Assembly: GCA_963966185.1 (NCBI GenBank)
Contig: CAWZYM010000271.1
Span: 1,181,501-1,245,500 of the forward strand
DNA: 64,000 bases
Source: Rhabditoides inermis
Taxonomy: Eukaryota; Nematoda; Chromadorea; Rhabditida; Rhabditidae
Reading direction: 5' to 3'
Shown here: piece after piece, positions 32,800-45,165 of the stretch
Layout: every line of letters starts with the position of its first letter
Numbering within the stretch: the first letter of the stretch is position 1
Position numbers and translations under genes: made by a program
Notes under the pieces: generated by a model
The model's database searches: none
Told to the model about the DNA's origin: nothing
What the model saw: only the letters and a program-made list of their open reading frames with translations

Positions 32800-35086
32800 A
32801 TGATTCTACTGTTGCTATTCCTAGTCATTGCGGTGTTTCTATTCAACGAGTTCTACTGGAAGCGACGGCACCTACCCCCGGGACCGTGTCCCGTGCCGTT
32901 TATTGGAAACTTTAACACAATTGCGAAATATGAGCCCGGTTACAAAGCGTTCGACCTGTGGAGAAAGGTGAGTTTGACATTATCGCAGGACTGTATGAAA
33001 GTGTTTTCTTGCTACAGCAATTCGGAGACGTGTTCACTGTGTGGCTGGGCCCGTACCCGGCAGTGTTCATCACTGACCTGGATATCATGCGGGAGAGCGA
33101 CGCCGAGACACACGCACATCGCTTCTTCATCGGCAGTGTCGAGCTGCGCGACATGTTTAGAGGTGGGTGCGAACGCGCTACCTATCTCTCTCCCTTTCTC
33201 ACTCTCTCTCTCTCCCTTTCTCTCTCTCTCTCTCTCTCTCCCTTTCTCTCTCTCTCTCTCTCATTGCGCATTTTACCGCGCGAAATTCGAGTGACTGAGA
33301 GAGGCGCAGTGACCACTATTCCGATCGATAACAGGTGGCTGCTATGGCATCGTCCAAACGAGCGGCTCTCTGTGGAGGGGACAGCGAAAGTTCACGCAGA
33401 AAGTGCTGCGCGACTTCGGAGTGGGCCGGGATCTGATGGAGAGCAAAGTGAGCCGTCACACAGCAATTTCACACACAGAACAATGCAGGTGATGACAGAG
33501 GTGGATATGTTTCTGTCCCGATTGCCGAGTGAGGGTTTCTCGGTGAACATCAATAAGCACATCTCGACGGCTGCCGGCTCCATAGTATGCAACCTGCTAT
33601 TCGGTCACGGTTTCGATACACAGGTGCGAATCAATAATGAACGAATGCATACGAAAGTTCAGGACCGGCTAGATGAGTTTCATGAACTTGAGGCCATGTT
33701 GACAGACATGCTTGTCTGTGAAGGCAAACCCGAGATTCGACTGATGAAAATCTTCCCGATTCTCCGTCATCTGCCGACGGAACGTGTCAAATGTGATTAT
33801 AAAAAACATTTGTTTTTGAACAACTAATTTTCAGCCTACAAAGAGAAGGTGCAGACTTTCATTGGCAGTATTTTCGGGTTTTTCGAACGCGAGTTCAACA
33901 ATCACAGAGCGGAGATAAACTACGACAATGAGGTGAAATCTTGTTTCCAAATATACAGGGGCCTAATTCTGACGATTTTCATTCGTTAATGCGTCGTGAA
34001 ACTGCTATTGAAACACAGGTTAAACGAAAGTTCTACGTGCGATCAGCAGACCACTCTGAACGCATATTTTCTAATTCCCGCCACCCGCCACTCTGCGCTC
34101 TCTTCTTATCGAGTGCTCTCTCGCCCTCTCTCGCATGTGCCGCCGGCAAAGGGCCGATGAACAAGCGAAGGAAATCGAATAGGCCCCTGTATCTTTAAAT
34201 AATGAAGTGGATCACAAAGTTTAGGTTTCATCGGATTTTGTGGAAGCTTTTCTGAAAGAGCAGAGAAAACATGAACTCAACGGCGAGCAATCGGATTTTC
34301 AGTAAGTTCTTCCCGACCACGCGATTATCGCCATCAAAACTTTTCAGCGATCTGCAACTGAAGAACATATGCTTCGATATCTGGGCAGCCGGACTGGACA
34401 CCACCACAAACACGTTAACATGGTGGCACATACTGCAACTCTTAAAAAAAAGAAATCTGTTCCTGCAGGTCGGTGGTGTACCTGCTGCGCCATCCGGAGT
34501 GCCAGAGGAAACTGCACGCGGAGCTGGATCGAGTGATGGGCGCGGATGAGCGAGTCCGCTGGGCCGACCGCGCCCGCATGCCCTACACATGTGCCGTTAT
34601 CAGCGTAGGTGCCGGCGCATACATGGTGACATAGGCGTGTTCAGGAGTCGCAACGCCTCGGCAACATCATCCCCATCAACGTGTTGCGGCGGGTGGAGAG
34701 AGACACGGTGATCGGCGGGCATCGCGTGCCCAAGGGCACGTGCGTGGTGCCACAGATCAGCGCAGTGCTCAATGATGAGAAGGTGAGGTGCAACGTGCGA
34801 TTTCTGATCTCTGTCTCAGATCTTCCCCGACCCGTACACCTTCAACCCCGAGAGGTTCATCGCGGACGGACAGTTGATCAAGTGCGAGCAGCTGGTGCCG
34901 TTCTCCCATGGACGACGCGTGTGTGTGGGGGAGGGGCTGGCCAGGATGGAGTTGTTCCTGCTACTCGCCAACCTCTTTCTGCACTATGAGCTGGTGCCGG
35001 ATGGCGAGCCGCCGTCTGATTTCAAAGCATCCGGCGGCACCATTCCTCCCCAGCCCTTCACCTGCAAGCTCCGGCCGCGGCGATGA
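32800..35086 (+). CDS. Cytochrome P450 (CYP2/CYP33-like microsomal)
   Basis: Membrane-bound monooxygenase, probably for xenobiotics or lipids. The N-terminal anchor MILLLLFLVIAVFLFNEFYW is followed by the proline hinge LPPGPCPVPFIGN. Then come QFGDVFTVWLGPYPAV, GIVQTSGSLWRGQRKF (the 'WrxxRRF' C-helix region), LRDFGVGRDLMESK, VNINKHISTAAGSIVCN, and DFVEAFLKEQ. The I-helix gives DIWAAGLDTTTNTLTW (AGxDTT oxygen-binding motif). The K-helix gives ESQRLGNIIP (ExxR). FNPERF is present, and the heme loop is PFSHGRRVCVGEGLA (FxxGxRxCxG) with its Cys ligand. The tryptophan codon TG|G is split by an intron with GTGGCA donor. About 11 exons, phases consistent, stop 35084-35086. One intron holds a CT microsatellite. 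All key residues are present, so it should be active. Confidence 0.93.
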
Positions 35087-35634
35087 ATTGGAGCACTCGC
35101 TTTGAAAGTAGCGAATACTCTAGGGAATATCACTGTGGCGTTGGCGTAATAAAACATTGTATTATCATATGTTTCTGAAAAAAATGAATGGATATCAAAA
35201 TCAATCGATACGTTATCATTATGTATTGTTTTAAGCAAAATTTTGCAAATGTGATAGCCAGTGCTAATTTGATTCATGACAAAGTTCAGCCACGTCAACA
35301 CTTTCGCGAGTCACCATTTGTTTACTTTTTTTCGGATACTTTCTCCTATGTTTCAATTCTACATGAAATGTCTGCTTTTATGACTGCACAAACCAATCAA
35401 GACAGATGTGCGTACAAAACCAAAACAGTAAACAAATACAACATAGCATGTATGTAAACGAAGACACTTATAGTTGTTTTGTATTGTCGCCTGTAGGCTA
35501 CTTATTCGCATACACAGCGCATAGGAATACGATTGTGATAGGGTATTGTAATGAGCATTATGCGAAATGCCGCTTGCCCTCTGTTCCTCCTTTATCTCTG
35601 TCATTTCCCATACACCGACCCGCGCCGACCGGCC
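35087..35634. other. Intergenic
   Basis: AATAAAAC at 35149-35156 is the likely P450 poly(A) signal. Otherwise AT-rich with no gene. Confidence 0.5.
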
Positions 35635-36642
35635 ATGGCCATTCTAGTGGTCATCATTGCGGCGGTCGCCGCAGCCGCAGCATACTTCTACTGGGTGCGT
35701 CGTTCCCTGTTTGCTAGAAGCGTCGTCATCTTTGGGAACTGTTGTCGAACTGGTTCAAAGTGGCTAGAGAGCATGTTGTTTAAAGTGTAACTTTGGCTGA
35801 TGTTATGTAATTCGAAGAAAGTTGGAAAATCTCACCCATTTCAGAAGCGTCGCGCCGCAACGGCTGATCCGCCGCCGGTTGTTGCCGAGTGAGTGGCGTC
35901 CATTCTATACTTTGTCACGCAACCGTATTATCTTCCATTTCGCTAATGTCTATCAGCAGTTTTGCGTATTCTATCAAACATTCATGAACTTGTTATCGTA
36001 TATCGATCGATATTCAATCGCAGGTCGGAGAAGACGGAGGCGTCGCCGCGGAAGGCGCGCAGCAAGCGGTCGCGGAGGACGCGGCGATCGAAGAGGGACC
36101 GGAACAGTCGGAAGAGGAGGAGCAAGAAGAGCAAGCGGGACAGGGACAGCGAGTCCGACGAGCTCGACACTGCAGAGGAGCAGGACGAAAAGGTTCGCAT
36201 GGGTTACTTTCACGGTATTGTAGGTTGTGCATCAGCTCAATTTTATTATTGGTGATCTGATTGAGAACATGCTGTTTCAGCCGAAGAAGAAGACGAAGAA
36301 GAGCAAGAAGTCGCGATCGAAGAAGGAGGAGGAGAGCAGCGACGACACTAACGATGGAGACGACGAGCCGCAGAAGAAGAAGGTACGCTCACGTTTTCGG
36401 ATGAACAGATTGCGCGGCAGTTTTCTTTTACAACGCACTTGATTAACAAATAGCAGCAGGGAGAATTTCAGAAAAAGAACAAGAAGAGCAAGAGGGACGA
36501 GACAGTGGATGAAGAGGAGGAGGAGAAGGAGAAGGAGAAGGAGAAGGAGAAGCCGCCCAAGAAGCGGAGGAGCAAGAAGAGCGCGCGGGAGAAGAGCGAC
36601 GAGGAGGACAAGCCGGGCAAAAAGGATTCCGCCGAAGAATGA
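35635..36642 (+). CDS. Small membrane-anchored Lys/Glu-rich protein
   Basis: Five exons. Exon 1 (35635-35694) is a single membrane segment MAILVVIIAAVAAAAAYFYW. Then KRRAATADPPPVVAE; then an Arg/Lys/Ser-rich stretch (KARSKRSRRTRRSKRD) with DSESDELDTAEEQDEK; then PKKKTKKSKKSRSKKEEE and DTNDGDDEPQKKK; and a last exon with EEEEEKEKEKEKEKPPKKRR ending KKDSAEE, stop 36640-36642. Splice sites are clean and every exon keeps one frame. A short N-terminal anchor with a long charged, probably disordered cytosolic tail is all I can see. The family is not recognised; triadin- or junctin-like architecture is an analogy only. Confidence 0.75.
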
Positions 36643-36793
36643 ACCCACACTTAGATTAGATTTGATGAAAACAAAACGCTAGCGATTGGTAAAACACGCG
36701 ATGGAGTTCAATAAAGTGATTTTTTGAAAGAGTGTTTTTTTCGATCCTGAAACATTTTCGAGGGAGTCATGTCTGCATAATGATAGTAAGGGA

Positions 36794-37202
36794 TCAGCAG
36801 CAGATGTTGCCGGGTCGGCAGGTGTAGCCTTGCGGACAGAGGCCGTTGTAGCACGAGCCCATGGGGGCGAGGCCGGACGAGCACTGCGCACAACAGTAGC
36901 CGGACGAGGAGCACGAGTAGCCGGCGGGGCAACCCTGGAACAAGCTGGTCTCTCTCTCTCTCTCTCAATCTCTCTCTCTCTTTTTCGTTCTATCTTTCTC
37001 TCTCAATCTCTCTCATCATGTTAGACGTGACGATCAGTCAATTGCAAATTAACAACCGCTCACGTTTGCGCACGTGCCACTGGTTCTTCCATAGACGCAC
37101 TCGCAACAGTAGTTGGAGGAGGTGCACGAGAACGCCCCACAGCCGCCACCCGACTGGCACGACGCCAGGGCGGCCAGACCTCCACACGCATCTGCGAACA
37201 CG

Positions 37203-37235
<33 letters not shown>

Positions 37236-37337
37236 TTCTCTCTTTCTCTCTTTCTCTCTCTCTCTGTCGTCTCTCCTTCTCTCCTCAATCTCCTCTCGCT
37301 CCCCCTCCGCCTATCTCTCTCTCTCTCTCCCTCTTTC

Positions 37338-37396
<59 letters not shown>

Positions 37397-37597
37397 TTCG
37401 CCTGCCTTCGGTTTGACAGAATCCAAATGACGACACTCGCGCGCGCAAGTTGCAAAGGATTTATGCAGTTTCGCGAATACGCGGGGAAAAGATTGAGTGC
37501 GGGATAAGGGCTGCAGCGGTTGGAAATGAACAGGGCCATCCCGCAGCCGGTCAGTCTCCCATCGACTACTCTCATTACAACTTTCTTTTTACTTCTC

Positions 37598-37646
<49 letters not shown>

Positions 37647-38199
37647 TATCTTTACGAGTCGAGAGTATAAAACGTGTGTGGTTTAGTGTTCTTGTTGCGG
37701 TTTCAAAATGACCGCATCAAAATGCGTCGACTTTTGTGACATGGTAAAAGTGTTGCATAAAAGACGTTGTGGTGACAGTTTCTTGCAGTGTTTTTTTTCA
37801 TTCACCGTCTGTGTACTGACAACTGTTGACTGTCCACATTGACAGCGTTCATCTATGTTTTTTTTAAACTACGTAATGTCTTACTCTAATATGAGTCGTT
37901 CTATAAAACTGAAGGCACTTTTTTAATTGACAGTAATGGTCTTTTGAAAAAGGAAAACAAAGCCGAAGTAATAAGTTTTCAAAGAGTCTTTCGTTCAACG
38001 ACTATTGTCCTTCATCAACTCACTCTGCCACTCGTTGCCGGTGGTGGTGCAGCAGAGGTTGTTCATGCAGCTCTGTCCACTCGCACACTGCGCGGTAGAC
38101 GAGCACCGCACCGCACTGCGCTGACCGTTGTAGCAGTAACCTGCAGTGCGTGTCGGATCTCTCTGTCTCTCTCTCTCTCTGTCTGTCTCTCTGTCTCTG

Positions 38200-38255
<56 letters not shown>

Positions 38256-38908
38256 ATTTATGTGCCTTTCTTTTTTCTTCTTCTTCTTTTTTTCACAAAT
38301 CACGGCGTTACGTTCCCGAGAATGTCTCACCCAAAGTGCTATAGCTGGGCGGTGTAGTGGCCGCGGGCGCGGGCGCGGGCACACTGCAGCAACAACCATT
38401 AAGGCACGTGTAGGGAGCGCCGTTGCTGAAAACCAACACTTGTTGTGAATGTGAACAGAATAGACAAATGTACGAGCACACTGCTTCTGCTTCACCGCGC
38501 GTTTCTATATGAGCGCTATTTTTTTCAAATAGTTCGTGTAGGTGATTTGTGTAAGCCTGTGCTTCACAGCGTCTGTGTGAGTGAGTTGTGCGACCTGTAT
38601 GCCGAGCACTGATAGTCGTAGTAGCAGCCGACGCCCAGCAGCTTCCCGCCGTTCGCGCACTGCCCGGGAGCCTGCGTCGGGTAGTAGGCGCACGCTGCAA
38701 GATTCTCGGTTCCAAGCATACATTCAATTGTTTTCTCCACAACCCGCTCGATCTGTTTGAACCACCTACGATAATAGGAGTAGTACTGGTTGGGGTAGGA
38801 GCCGCAAATGTAGTAGGACTGGCGTTTATCGCGCGAAATCAGCGATGATCCATTTCCACTTGCGCCAGAGACAGCGTGGAACACACCGAGTAGCACCACC
38901 GAATACAT
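36794..38908 (-). CDS. Secreted cysteine-rich protein (lustrin/EB-like repeats)
   Basis: Extracellular protein of unknown role, perhaps cuticle or defence related. Start ATG 38906-38908: MYSVVLLGVFHAVSGASG is a signal peptide, followed by SRDKRQSYYICGSYPNQY. Later exons carry repeated 'C..G...C....C..g..C....CC' modules: APGQCANGGKLLGVGCYYDY, NGAPYTCLNGCCCSVPAPAP, YCYNGQRSAVRCSSTAQCAS with MNNLCC, ACGGLAALASCQSGGGCGAF with NYCC, and GYCCAQCSSGLAPMGSCYNG with CRPGNICC, stop at 36794-36796. This spacing resembles nematode lustrin-type/EB Cys repeats. At least six exons. The introns are filled with CT tracts (GA on the sense strand), including a block at 37201-37400. Exon edges are approximate. 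Confidence 0.75.
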
Positions 38909-39395
38909 GGTTTCGCGTGGATTTCGAGGGTGGTTGTGTGTGTTGCGCATTCATCCGCATGTGTGATGGCACTGTGTGTCCGCAGCTGTCGCGCTGAAAT
39001 CTCGCTTTTTCGCGTTTTTTGTGCGCAAACACAAACCATAAATGGGAAAATGAGAGAGCGCTTATTGGAACGAATCGACTTTCAACAAAAATAGTTAGTC
39101 CGTCATCTTCCGTCAATCATTTCTGTGATTTTTCCAGTAACCATGACGTGACAAAAACGAGGGCGGCTAGAGAATTACAACAATAAATTTGCACTGCTCA
39201 CTTTCAGGAAGCCTATCATTGATAATAATTGATAACGTTTTGCTTTACCTAACACTAATTGTCGATCATCTTGAATTCGCATGGAAGCGGGTTTTTAAGT
39301 GATGTCTTTTCCATGTGAGCGATGTTACGGCGCTACTTTGACAATGTCGATGTATCGCGTCTCTCTTGCGGGTTCAGCACACGGCTTTCAGGGTG
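38909..39395. other. Shared upstream region of divergent genes
   Basis: Lies between the Cys-rich gene (-) and the CAP gene (+). AT-rich; no box that I would name. Confidence 0.45.
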
Positions 39396-40332
39396 ATGTT
39401 GGGCGGCGGCAACCTGTTGTCCATGCTGCTGGCCGCGTCCGGCAACCTCGTCCACAAACTCGGGCAGCCGTTCGCCGGCCTCTCTCCCTACCACTCCACC
39501 ACCACTCCCGCACTCACCCATGTACACCCCACAGCCACGGTGAGACAAGTCATAGAAGCCATCGAAAGAGTTGAGTTTGGTTAAGTGCTATTATCGGACA
39601 CGCGCGTTCTCATATAAGTAATGTGAAACGGATTCTTTGATCGTAGGTGTACGTTCCGGTCCACACTCGCATCCCGCCCACGCCGCCGCGCATTGTCCCA
39701 GCGGTACGTTTCAAACATCAGTAACAAGGCATTTCGATCAGAACCAGCAATGATAGTGACAAGCAATGATAGCAATGAGAGTCCATTCACTGTTTCAGAC
39801 GACCAAGCCGGCGCTGTTCTCCAGACATTCTCCAAAAACGCAGGCGTCGCGCAGGCCGGTGGTGTTCAAGGCGGCCAAGAAAACAGTGGTCACCACCAAG
39901 AAGACGTTCAAGACGTCTGCGATGAAAGCGCAGCGGCCGGCGATCGCGCCTGTCGTCGCCGCTCCCTCGGCAGTGCCGCAGTGCGGCGGACAGCTGCCGG
40001 CGGTCGAGCGACAGAACATACTCGACTTCCACAACGGATTAAGGTGTGTCCGTGTGTGTCAGACAGCGAGCACGTGTCGTTTTTCAGGGCGACCGTAGCG
40101 AGCGGGCGGTTCGCGGCGCACGGGCAGGCGTTCCCGCCGGCGAGCAACATGCGAAAGCTGGTGAGCCGGCGTTTCACCTGCATGTTGTGTATGGTTGCAT
40201 GTTCGCGTTGCAGAGATGGGATTGTTCGCTCGAGCAGTCGGCGCAAACCGTGGCGAACCGCTGCGTCTTCCAGCACTCCCACATGCCGGGGCTCGGCGAG
40301 AACCTCTTCACCTACTCGCAGAGGAAACGTGC

Positions 40333-40373
<41 letters not shown>

Positions 40374-40423
40374 TCTCTCTCTCTCTCTCTCTCTCGCTCG
40401 CTCTTCCTTTCTCTCTCTCTCTT

Positions 40424-40476
<53 letters not shown>

Positions 40477-41064
40477 CTTTCTCTCGTTGACAACAGAATT
40501 TTAGCAATCTCGTTCGACGGCAGTGGCCACCGCGGCGCGAAGATGTGGGCTGATGAGTTCCATCTGTTCGGCTGGCGGGGCGTGCGCATGGAGCCGTCGG
40601 CTATGAAACTCGGCATAGGACACGCTACTCAGGTTCGAAACCCATTTCGCGCCTTTTGGAGTTTCTTACTGATTCATATCTGCTCATTGGTGCCTAACCC
40701 TCGCAAATTAAGGCGTCTCTTCGTAGGTGTGTTGCAATCAACACGTATCGTTGCAGATGATCTGGGCGGATAGCTCTCGAATCGGATGCGCGGCGTGCAA
40801 GTGCCGCAAGCCGAACGGCGTCAACAACGTCATCTTCGTTTGCCACTACGCTAACAAGTCAGTACAGCAGCTCTATAGCAACCTCGTTTATCAATTTGCA
40901 TGGTAGTGATTCGAAAGAGATTTAAAACTTGCAAAAAACAAACATAAACAATTACTGATATTTGCAGGGGCAACATGTTGTACACCTCGATCTACCAGCC
41001 GGGGCAGACGTGCTCCCGCTGTCCGCTGGGCACGAGCTGTGGACGGGACGGGCTGTGCGAGTGA
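39396..41064 (+). CDS. CAP/SCP-TAPS domain protein (VAP/ASP-like) with a basic linker
   Basis: Secreted CAP-superfamily protein. Start MLGGGNLLSMLLAASG (weak signal peptide), then a Pro/Thr/Lys-rich linker of about 110 residues (VYVPVHTRIPPTPPRIVP, KAAKKTVVTTKKTFKT). The CAP domain begins ERQNILDFHNGLR, then ATVASGRFAAHGQAFPPASN, MRKL, RWDCSLEQSAQTVANRC, FQHSHMPGLGENLF (H and GEN motif), MWADEFHLFGWRG, LGIGHATQ, MIWADSSRIGCAACKC and VCHYANKGNMLY. It ends with the C-terminal hinge CSRCPLGTSCGRDGLCE, stop 41062-41064. CAP1-CAP4 signature residues are present. Nematode members include activation-associated secreted proteins. One intron (about 40330-40497) is almost wholly CT repeat. The long basic linker is unusual for the family. 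Ten or so exons, phases consistent. Confidence 0.9.
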
Positions 41065-41729
41065 TGAGAGCAGCTCAGGGAGGCAACACACGAGTACTAG
41101 GAGACAACGATTGTGATGTTCTGTGTACATAAAACGAATTTTCTACGGCGTACCTTTTTATTTGAGGGCGTATCATTGAGTGCATTGTAGCCGCTGTTCT
41201 GAGGAAGAAAACAACAGCTTTTTTGTTTAAAAAAAATGAGTCTGATGTAGGACAAGTCGAAGTTGTTTTAGACAATTAGCAAATTAAAATTAGAGAAAGT
41301 GAAAGAGTGGTAAGGAAAAGATGATGAACAACCCAGTTTCGGCTCCTATCACCTGACTGGATTGGTCGGACAGTCTTATGCGAGGCGGAGCACTCATCAG
41401 AGATGACCACGCATGAGAGGTTAACACAAACATATAAGACAAGGACAACAACAAACATATACTAGTTAGTAAATATTAAAAAAAGATCAAAATAACAAAT
41501 AACTCATATGGAAGAGCCGTTGCGAGAAGAATAGGGGGAAGAGTAGATAAAGCAGCGGCAATCGGTGCGAAAAGAGTAGGGAGTAGGGGGCACAGACAAT
41601 GCGCGACTGAGGGTCAGCCGGTAAGAGAGAGATGAGACTAGCGACTGTGGGTCAGTGAGAGACAAGAGAGAGACACAGTAGCAGACAGTTCTAGTTTGGC
41701 GAGCAATAATTAATATATTACTTGATTAG
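41065..41729. other. Intergenic
   Basis: Purine-rich on the plus strand from 41500 to 41690; no gene seen. Confidence 0.45.
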
Positions 41730-42320
41730 TGATAGAACATCAGACACACTACGAATGTTATGTTTCACCATCATTGATTTATTCCGCATAACTAGTTTAC
41801 AGAACTCTAATTCTACTTTTCTCTGCGGATACTCATTTTTGAGAAAGTTGCACACTAACTGTTTGCATCTAACTTCGAAGGAAGCTGTCTCCGTGCATGT
41901 TCGGAAAATGCGTATGAGTTCACCATTTATTGTGTTTTAACCCACTGACATCTTTATGTTACAATTGTAATTCGGATATCTGACCACTTCGAAATTGTAA
42001 TCATCTGTTTTGTTATATAATTCCACTGAGAACTGGTTATGTACCTTTGAAATATTCAAATCCAAGAAGATTGCATTATTTGGTCCGACGTTCGTTTGTT
42101 CTAGTGTGAGGGAACTATGGTATACACTGTCAACTGTTCTCTGCAAAGCATCATTTGTAGGATTATGGACAATCAAGAGATCATCCATATACCTGTATGC
42201 CTTTAAACCATACTTGAAAACATTTTCATGCGCTTTAACGTATTCGAATTCCATGAAAGAAAGGGTTAGATCTGCCAAAGATGGAGAAGCATTTTTCCCT
42301 GTGGGATACCTGTTAAACGA
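41730..42320 (-). pseudogene. Reverse transcriptase remnant (Penelope/non-LTR type)
   Basis: The minus strand reads GIPQGKNASPSLADLTLSFM (RT motif 'GIPQGxxxSPxLA'), then YRYMDDLLIV (catalytic YMDD-type box), AIFLDLNIS (the 'tFLDv' block), ELYNKTDDYNFEVVRYPNYN, an in-frame TAA near 41939, then IRIFRTCTETASFEVRC in the same frame. Both ends are missing. The FLD and NKTDDFNF-like blocks match RTs of invertebrate Penelope-like or related elements and are unlike the Ty3-type RT in this window. Internal stop and truncation show it is dead. Confidence 0.75.
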
Positions 42321-42519
42321 TGATTAGAATACCGGACTGGTCATTTGTGAACAGTCAGACAGCCACAAACCCTAACTGTTTCCGCGCGAACCTTTTTGGA
42401 CGCCGAAACTGGTTTGTCTCCCACCAGAAGTTCACTTCTTGCCAGTCTGTGGGTGGAAAAAGTGAAAGTGGCATTCGCAGGGCAGCAGTAATCAATGCGG
42501 GAAGAAAACCGCACTGCCA

Positions 42520-42528
42520 TATAAGGAA
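42520..42528 (+). promoter_or_regulatory. TATA-like box TATAAGG before collagen 1
   Basis: Lies 37 bases before the ATG, so the 5' UTR must be very short. The second collagen has a similar box 39 bases before its matching ATG. Confidence 0.5.
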
Positions 42529-42556
42529 GACGGGCCGATTGGGGCATCACTGGAAC

Positions 42557-42669
42557 ATGGTCTCGGCTGCTTTCCACATCGCGGAGTGCGCCAGTGTCGT
42601 CGGCACCCTCGGATGCCTCGCCGGAATCTACTTCGTCGTCCAGGACATCAACAACCTCCACGATGAGGT

Positions 42670-42749
<80 letters not shown>

Positions 42750-43544
42750 CTCTCTCTCTGTCTCTCTCTCCTAAATTCTTCTTGACAGGTGATAGCCGAC
42801 CTGTCCGGCTACCAGGCCAAGGCTGACGGAGTGTGGCAGAGGATGATGGTCGCGGACCTTCCCCAGGGCAACTCCGAGCTGGCTCGTCCCTCGTTCCTTC
42901 TCGGCCGCAGGAAGAGGCAGGTCGACTTCGACCAGTGCAACTGCGGACCCTCGTCCAAGGGATGCCCCGCCGGACCCCCCGGACCCGAGGGAGACGTTGG
43001 AGCCCCCGGACACGACGGACCCAACGGAGACGACGGACGCGACGGAGCTCCCGGAGTTGCGCTCATTGTTGATGCTCCTCAGAAGGGTGGATGCATTCAG
43101 TGCAAGCCCGGAAAGCCCGGACCCAAGGGACCTCCTGGACCTCCCGGACCTGCTGGAGAGAACGGACTTGCTGGAAGGAAGGGACCCGCTTCCGGACCTG
43201 GAGCTCGTGGACACCCCGGAGAGCCTGGAGCGCCCGGAGAGAACGGACCCGACGGACGCCCCGGATCTCCCGGACGCCCCGGACCTTCTGGAACTACCTA
43301 CACCGAGGGCAAGCCCGGAAGGCCCGGACGCAACGGACCCAAGGGACCTCCCGGACCTGCCGGAGAGCCCGGAGCGCCTGGAGCCGACGGAGAGAAGGGA
43401 CCCGAGGGCAAGCCCGGAAAGGACGGAAAGCCCGGACCGGCCGGAGAGGACGGAGCCCCCGGAGAGCCCGGATCGGACGGAGGACCCGGACCCGACGCCG
43501 CCTACTGCGCGTGCCCTCCCCGCTCTGCTGTCTTCATGCACTAG
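42557..43544 (+). CDS. Cuticle collagen, copy 1 (288 aa)
   Basis: Structural protein of the nematode cuticle. Exon 1 (42557-42667, 37 codons) is the membrane/N-terminal collagen domain ending QDINNLHDE. Exon 2 (42789-43544) gives [19 protein letters not shown], then the subtilisin-type processing site GRRKRQ and a Cys-bounded junction ([10 protein letters not shown]). A first Gly-X-Y block of about ten triplets follows, then a CIQC interruption, the main Gly-X-Y domain with one GTTYTEG interruption, and the end [12 protein letters not shown]. Cys pairs flank the triple helices, as in worm collagens. The intron carries AGC then CT repeats. The exon 2 sequence is almost identical to the copy at 53965-54720. 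Confidence 0.95.
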
Positions 43545-43974
43545 ACACTCTGAACCTCGATTCAGAAATGAGCAATCCAATAAACACATCCGCATTCATA
43601 CATCTTCTGTAGTTTGTACATTTTGAACAAATGACCAAGCATGATGCGCCTGGGTTGACAACGTTTTGTTTCCTTTGTGTTACTTAACTTGTTTTGTATA
43701 GGATCCGTCCATCATTAGGCCGCATGTAGCCGCGCTAACGGTCCAAGCGTGTTCATTTCGCACACACCACCCCTACAGTTTTCGCGCCAAAAAAAAGTGT
43801 GCGCACGTAAGAGAGAACAGACGGCTGGCCGCCATGAGAGTGGGTGACAGAGAGGCGGGGCAAGCGCTTGGCCACCCAAAGTGCGCAGAATAGTGGGGCG
43901 AGCGACCAATGAGCGAAGAGTGCAGTGGGCGGAGCTAACGTCATGCAGACCGCCGTCGTCGTAATCGTAAACAC
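43545..43974. other. Intergenic after collagen 1
   Basis: AATAAAC at 43579-43585 is the likely poly(A) signal. Nothing else that I can name. Confidence 0.5.
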
Positions 43975-44158
43975 GTTTAAGGCCCTTTTATACTCGCCGC
44001 ACCGCACGGTGCGGCATGCGTTTCCCATTGTAAAGTGCAACCGCACGCCGTAATACGTCTCGCTGTGGTGCGTGCGGATGCGGCTGCGTTTTGCACCTTC
44101 TTTCAGACTCGCCGCAACGAAAACGCATGCGTTTTGCGTTATTACCTTGCCGCACGTG
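43975..44158. mobile_element. Left part of a split TTAA-flanked GC-rich element
   Basis: Starts at TTAAGGCCCTTTTATACT and consists of GCCGCACCGCACGGTGCGGC-type palindromes and AACGCATGCG units. It is interrupted by the LTR retrotransposon. The matching right part is at 52516-52676, ending AGTCTGAAACGCGCTTAAG. The two outer ends form an imperfect inverted repeat (about 13 of 18 positions). No coding capacity. Confidence 0.65.
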
Positions 44159-45165
44159 TGTACCGTGGGGAGAAGAGACATGGAGGAGAGCAGTCCGACA
44201 GGCAGAGGAAGAGAGACAGGAAGGAAGGGGAGTATTGATTGTTATGATATTAGCCGATGTATTGTGTAGTGCATTGTAAAGGATGTTGTGTAGATGTGTA
44301 GACTGTCATGTATATAGTGTACAGCCGTATTTAGTGTATAGTGTATGTTCGTGCGCGAGGGGGTGCGGCACAGAGGCCGGCCTGCCTATCGTGGTGAGCG
44401 CGTGACCGGGAGGTCACGGGTGAGAGGGAGGAGTCTATCACCGAATTGGAAGTGAGAGTTTTGGTTCGTTGTTGTGTTTTTGTTCTCGCGTTTGCTTTCA
44501 ATAAATTACTCTATTCATCGTGTCGCGTTCTTGTTGTAGGGGAGGGGTCTTGGTTCTGATTGGGTCTTACTGGTCATTTCGTCCTCACATAGTTGGGATT
44601 GGGTTGGCCGTAGGAGGGAATTGGGATCTACCCGTGTGATCACATAATCTTTGCTGACAGTGCACGGTTGGCGAGGAGTAGTCGTATCACATTTGTCTCC
44701 TCCTGCATTCACTCGCGATTACCGTTGCTGGAGGTTTTATTGTCGCAGGCGCGCGTGTTCGTGGGGGCAAAGGGTTTCAGGTACCGACTCTGCCTGCTGC
44801 GTGCCCAGCCGGTCGTCCAGTTGACCGAGATCGGGCGAGGCGACTCAAGTGGACTGAGTGCGCTACACCCTAGCGTGAGAGAGGCGCTGAATTGAGGGTG
44901 TGTGGAGGCGTAGTCACAGGCGAACCGCAGTGCGGGTCGGGAGTGACATCGAGTGTGTAGTGTGAACAGAGAGTGACTGACACAGGCGATCCGCAGAACG
45001 GATCGGGAGTGGTCAGTAGGGAGAGTGAAGTGACGTGTGAAGTGGTAATCGATCGAGTATCGATTTGGACTGTGGTGGAGGGGCGATAGTGCGGCGAGGT
45101 GCGTGAGCAGTTTGAGCAGACGAGAGGCTGACCCAGGGGACAAAAGCATCACTGGTGCTGGTACA
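44159..45165 (+). repeat. 5' LTR, 1007 bp
   Basis: TGTACC...GGTACA ends. It matches the LTR at 51509-52515 except for three substitutions that I can see (44331, 44410, 44563). An AATAAA at about 44499 can serve as the poly(A) signal of the terminal repeat. Confidence 0.97.

Noticed and set aside
42771..43595. Ser/Gly- or Arg/Pro-rich frames antisense to or shifted from the collagens (also 53749-54717)
   Set aside because: Shadows of Gly-X-Y coding sequence on the other strand or frame.
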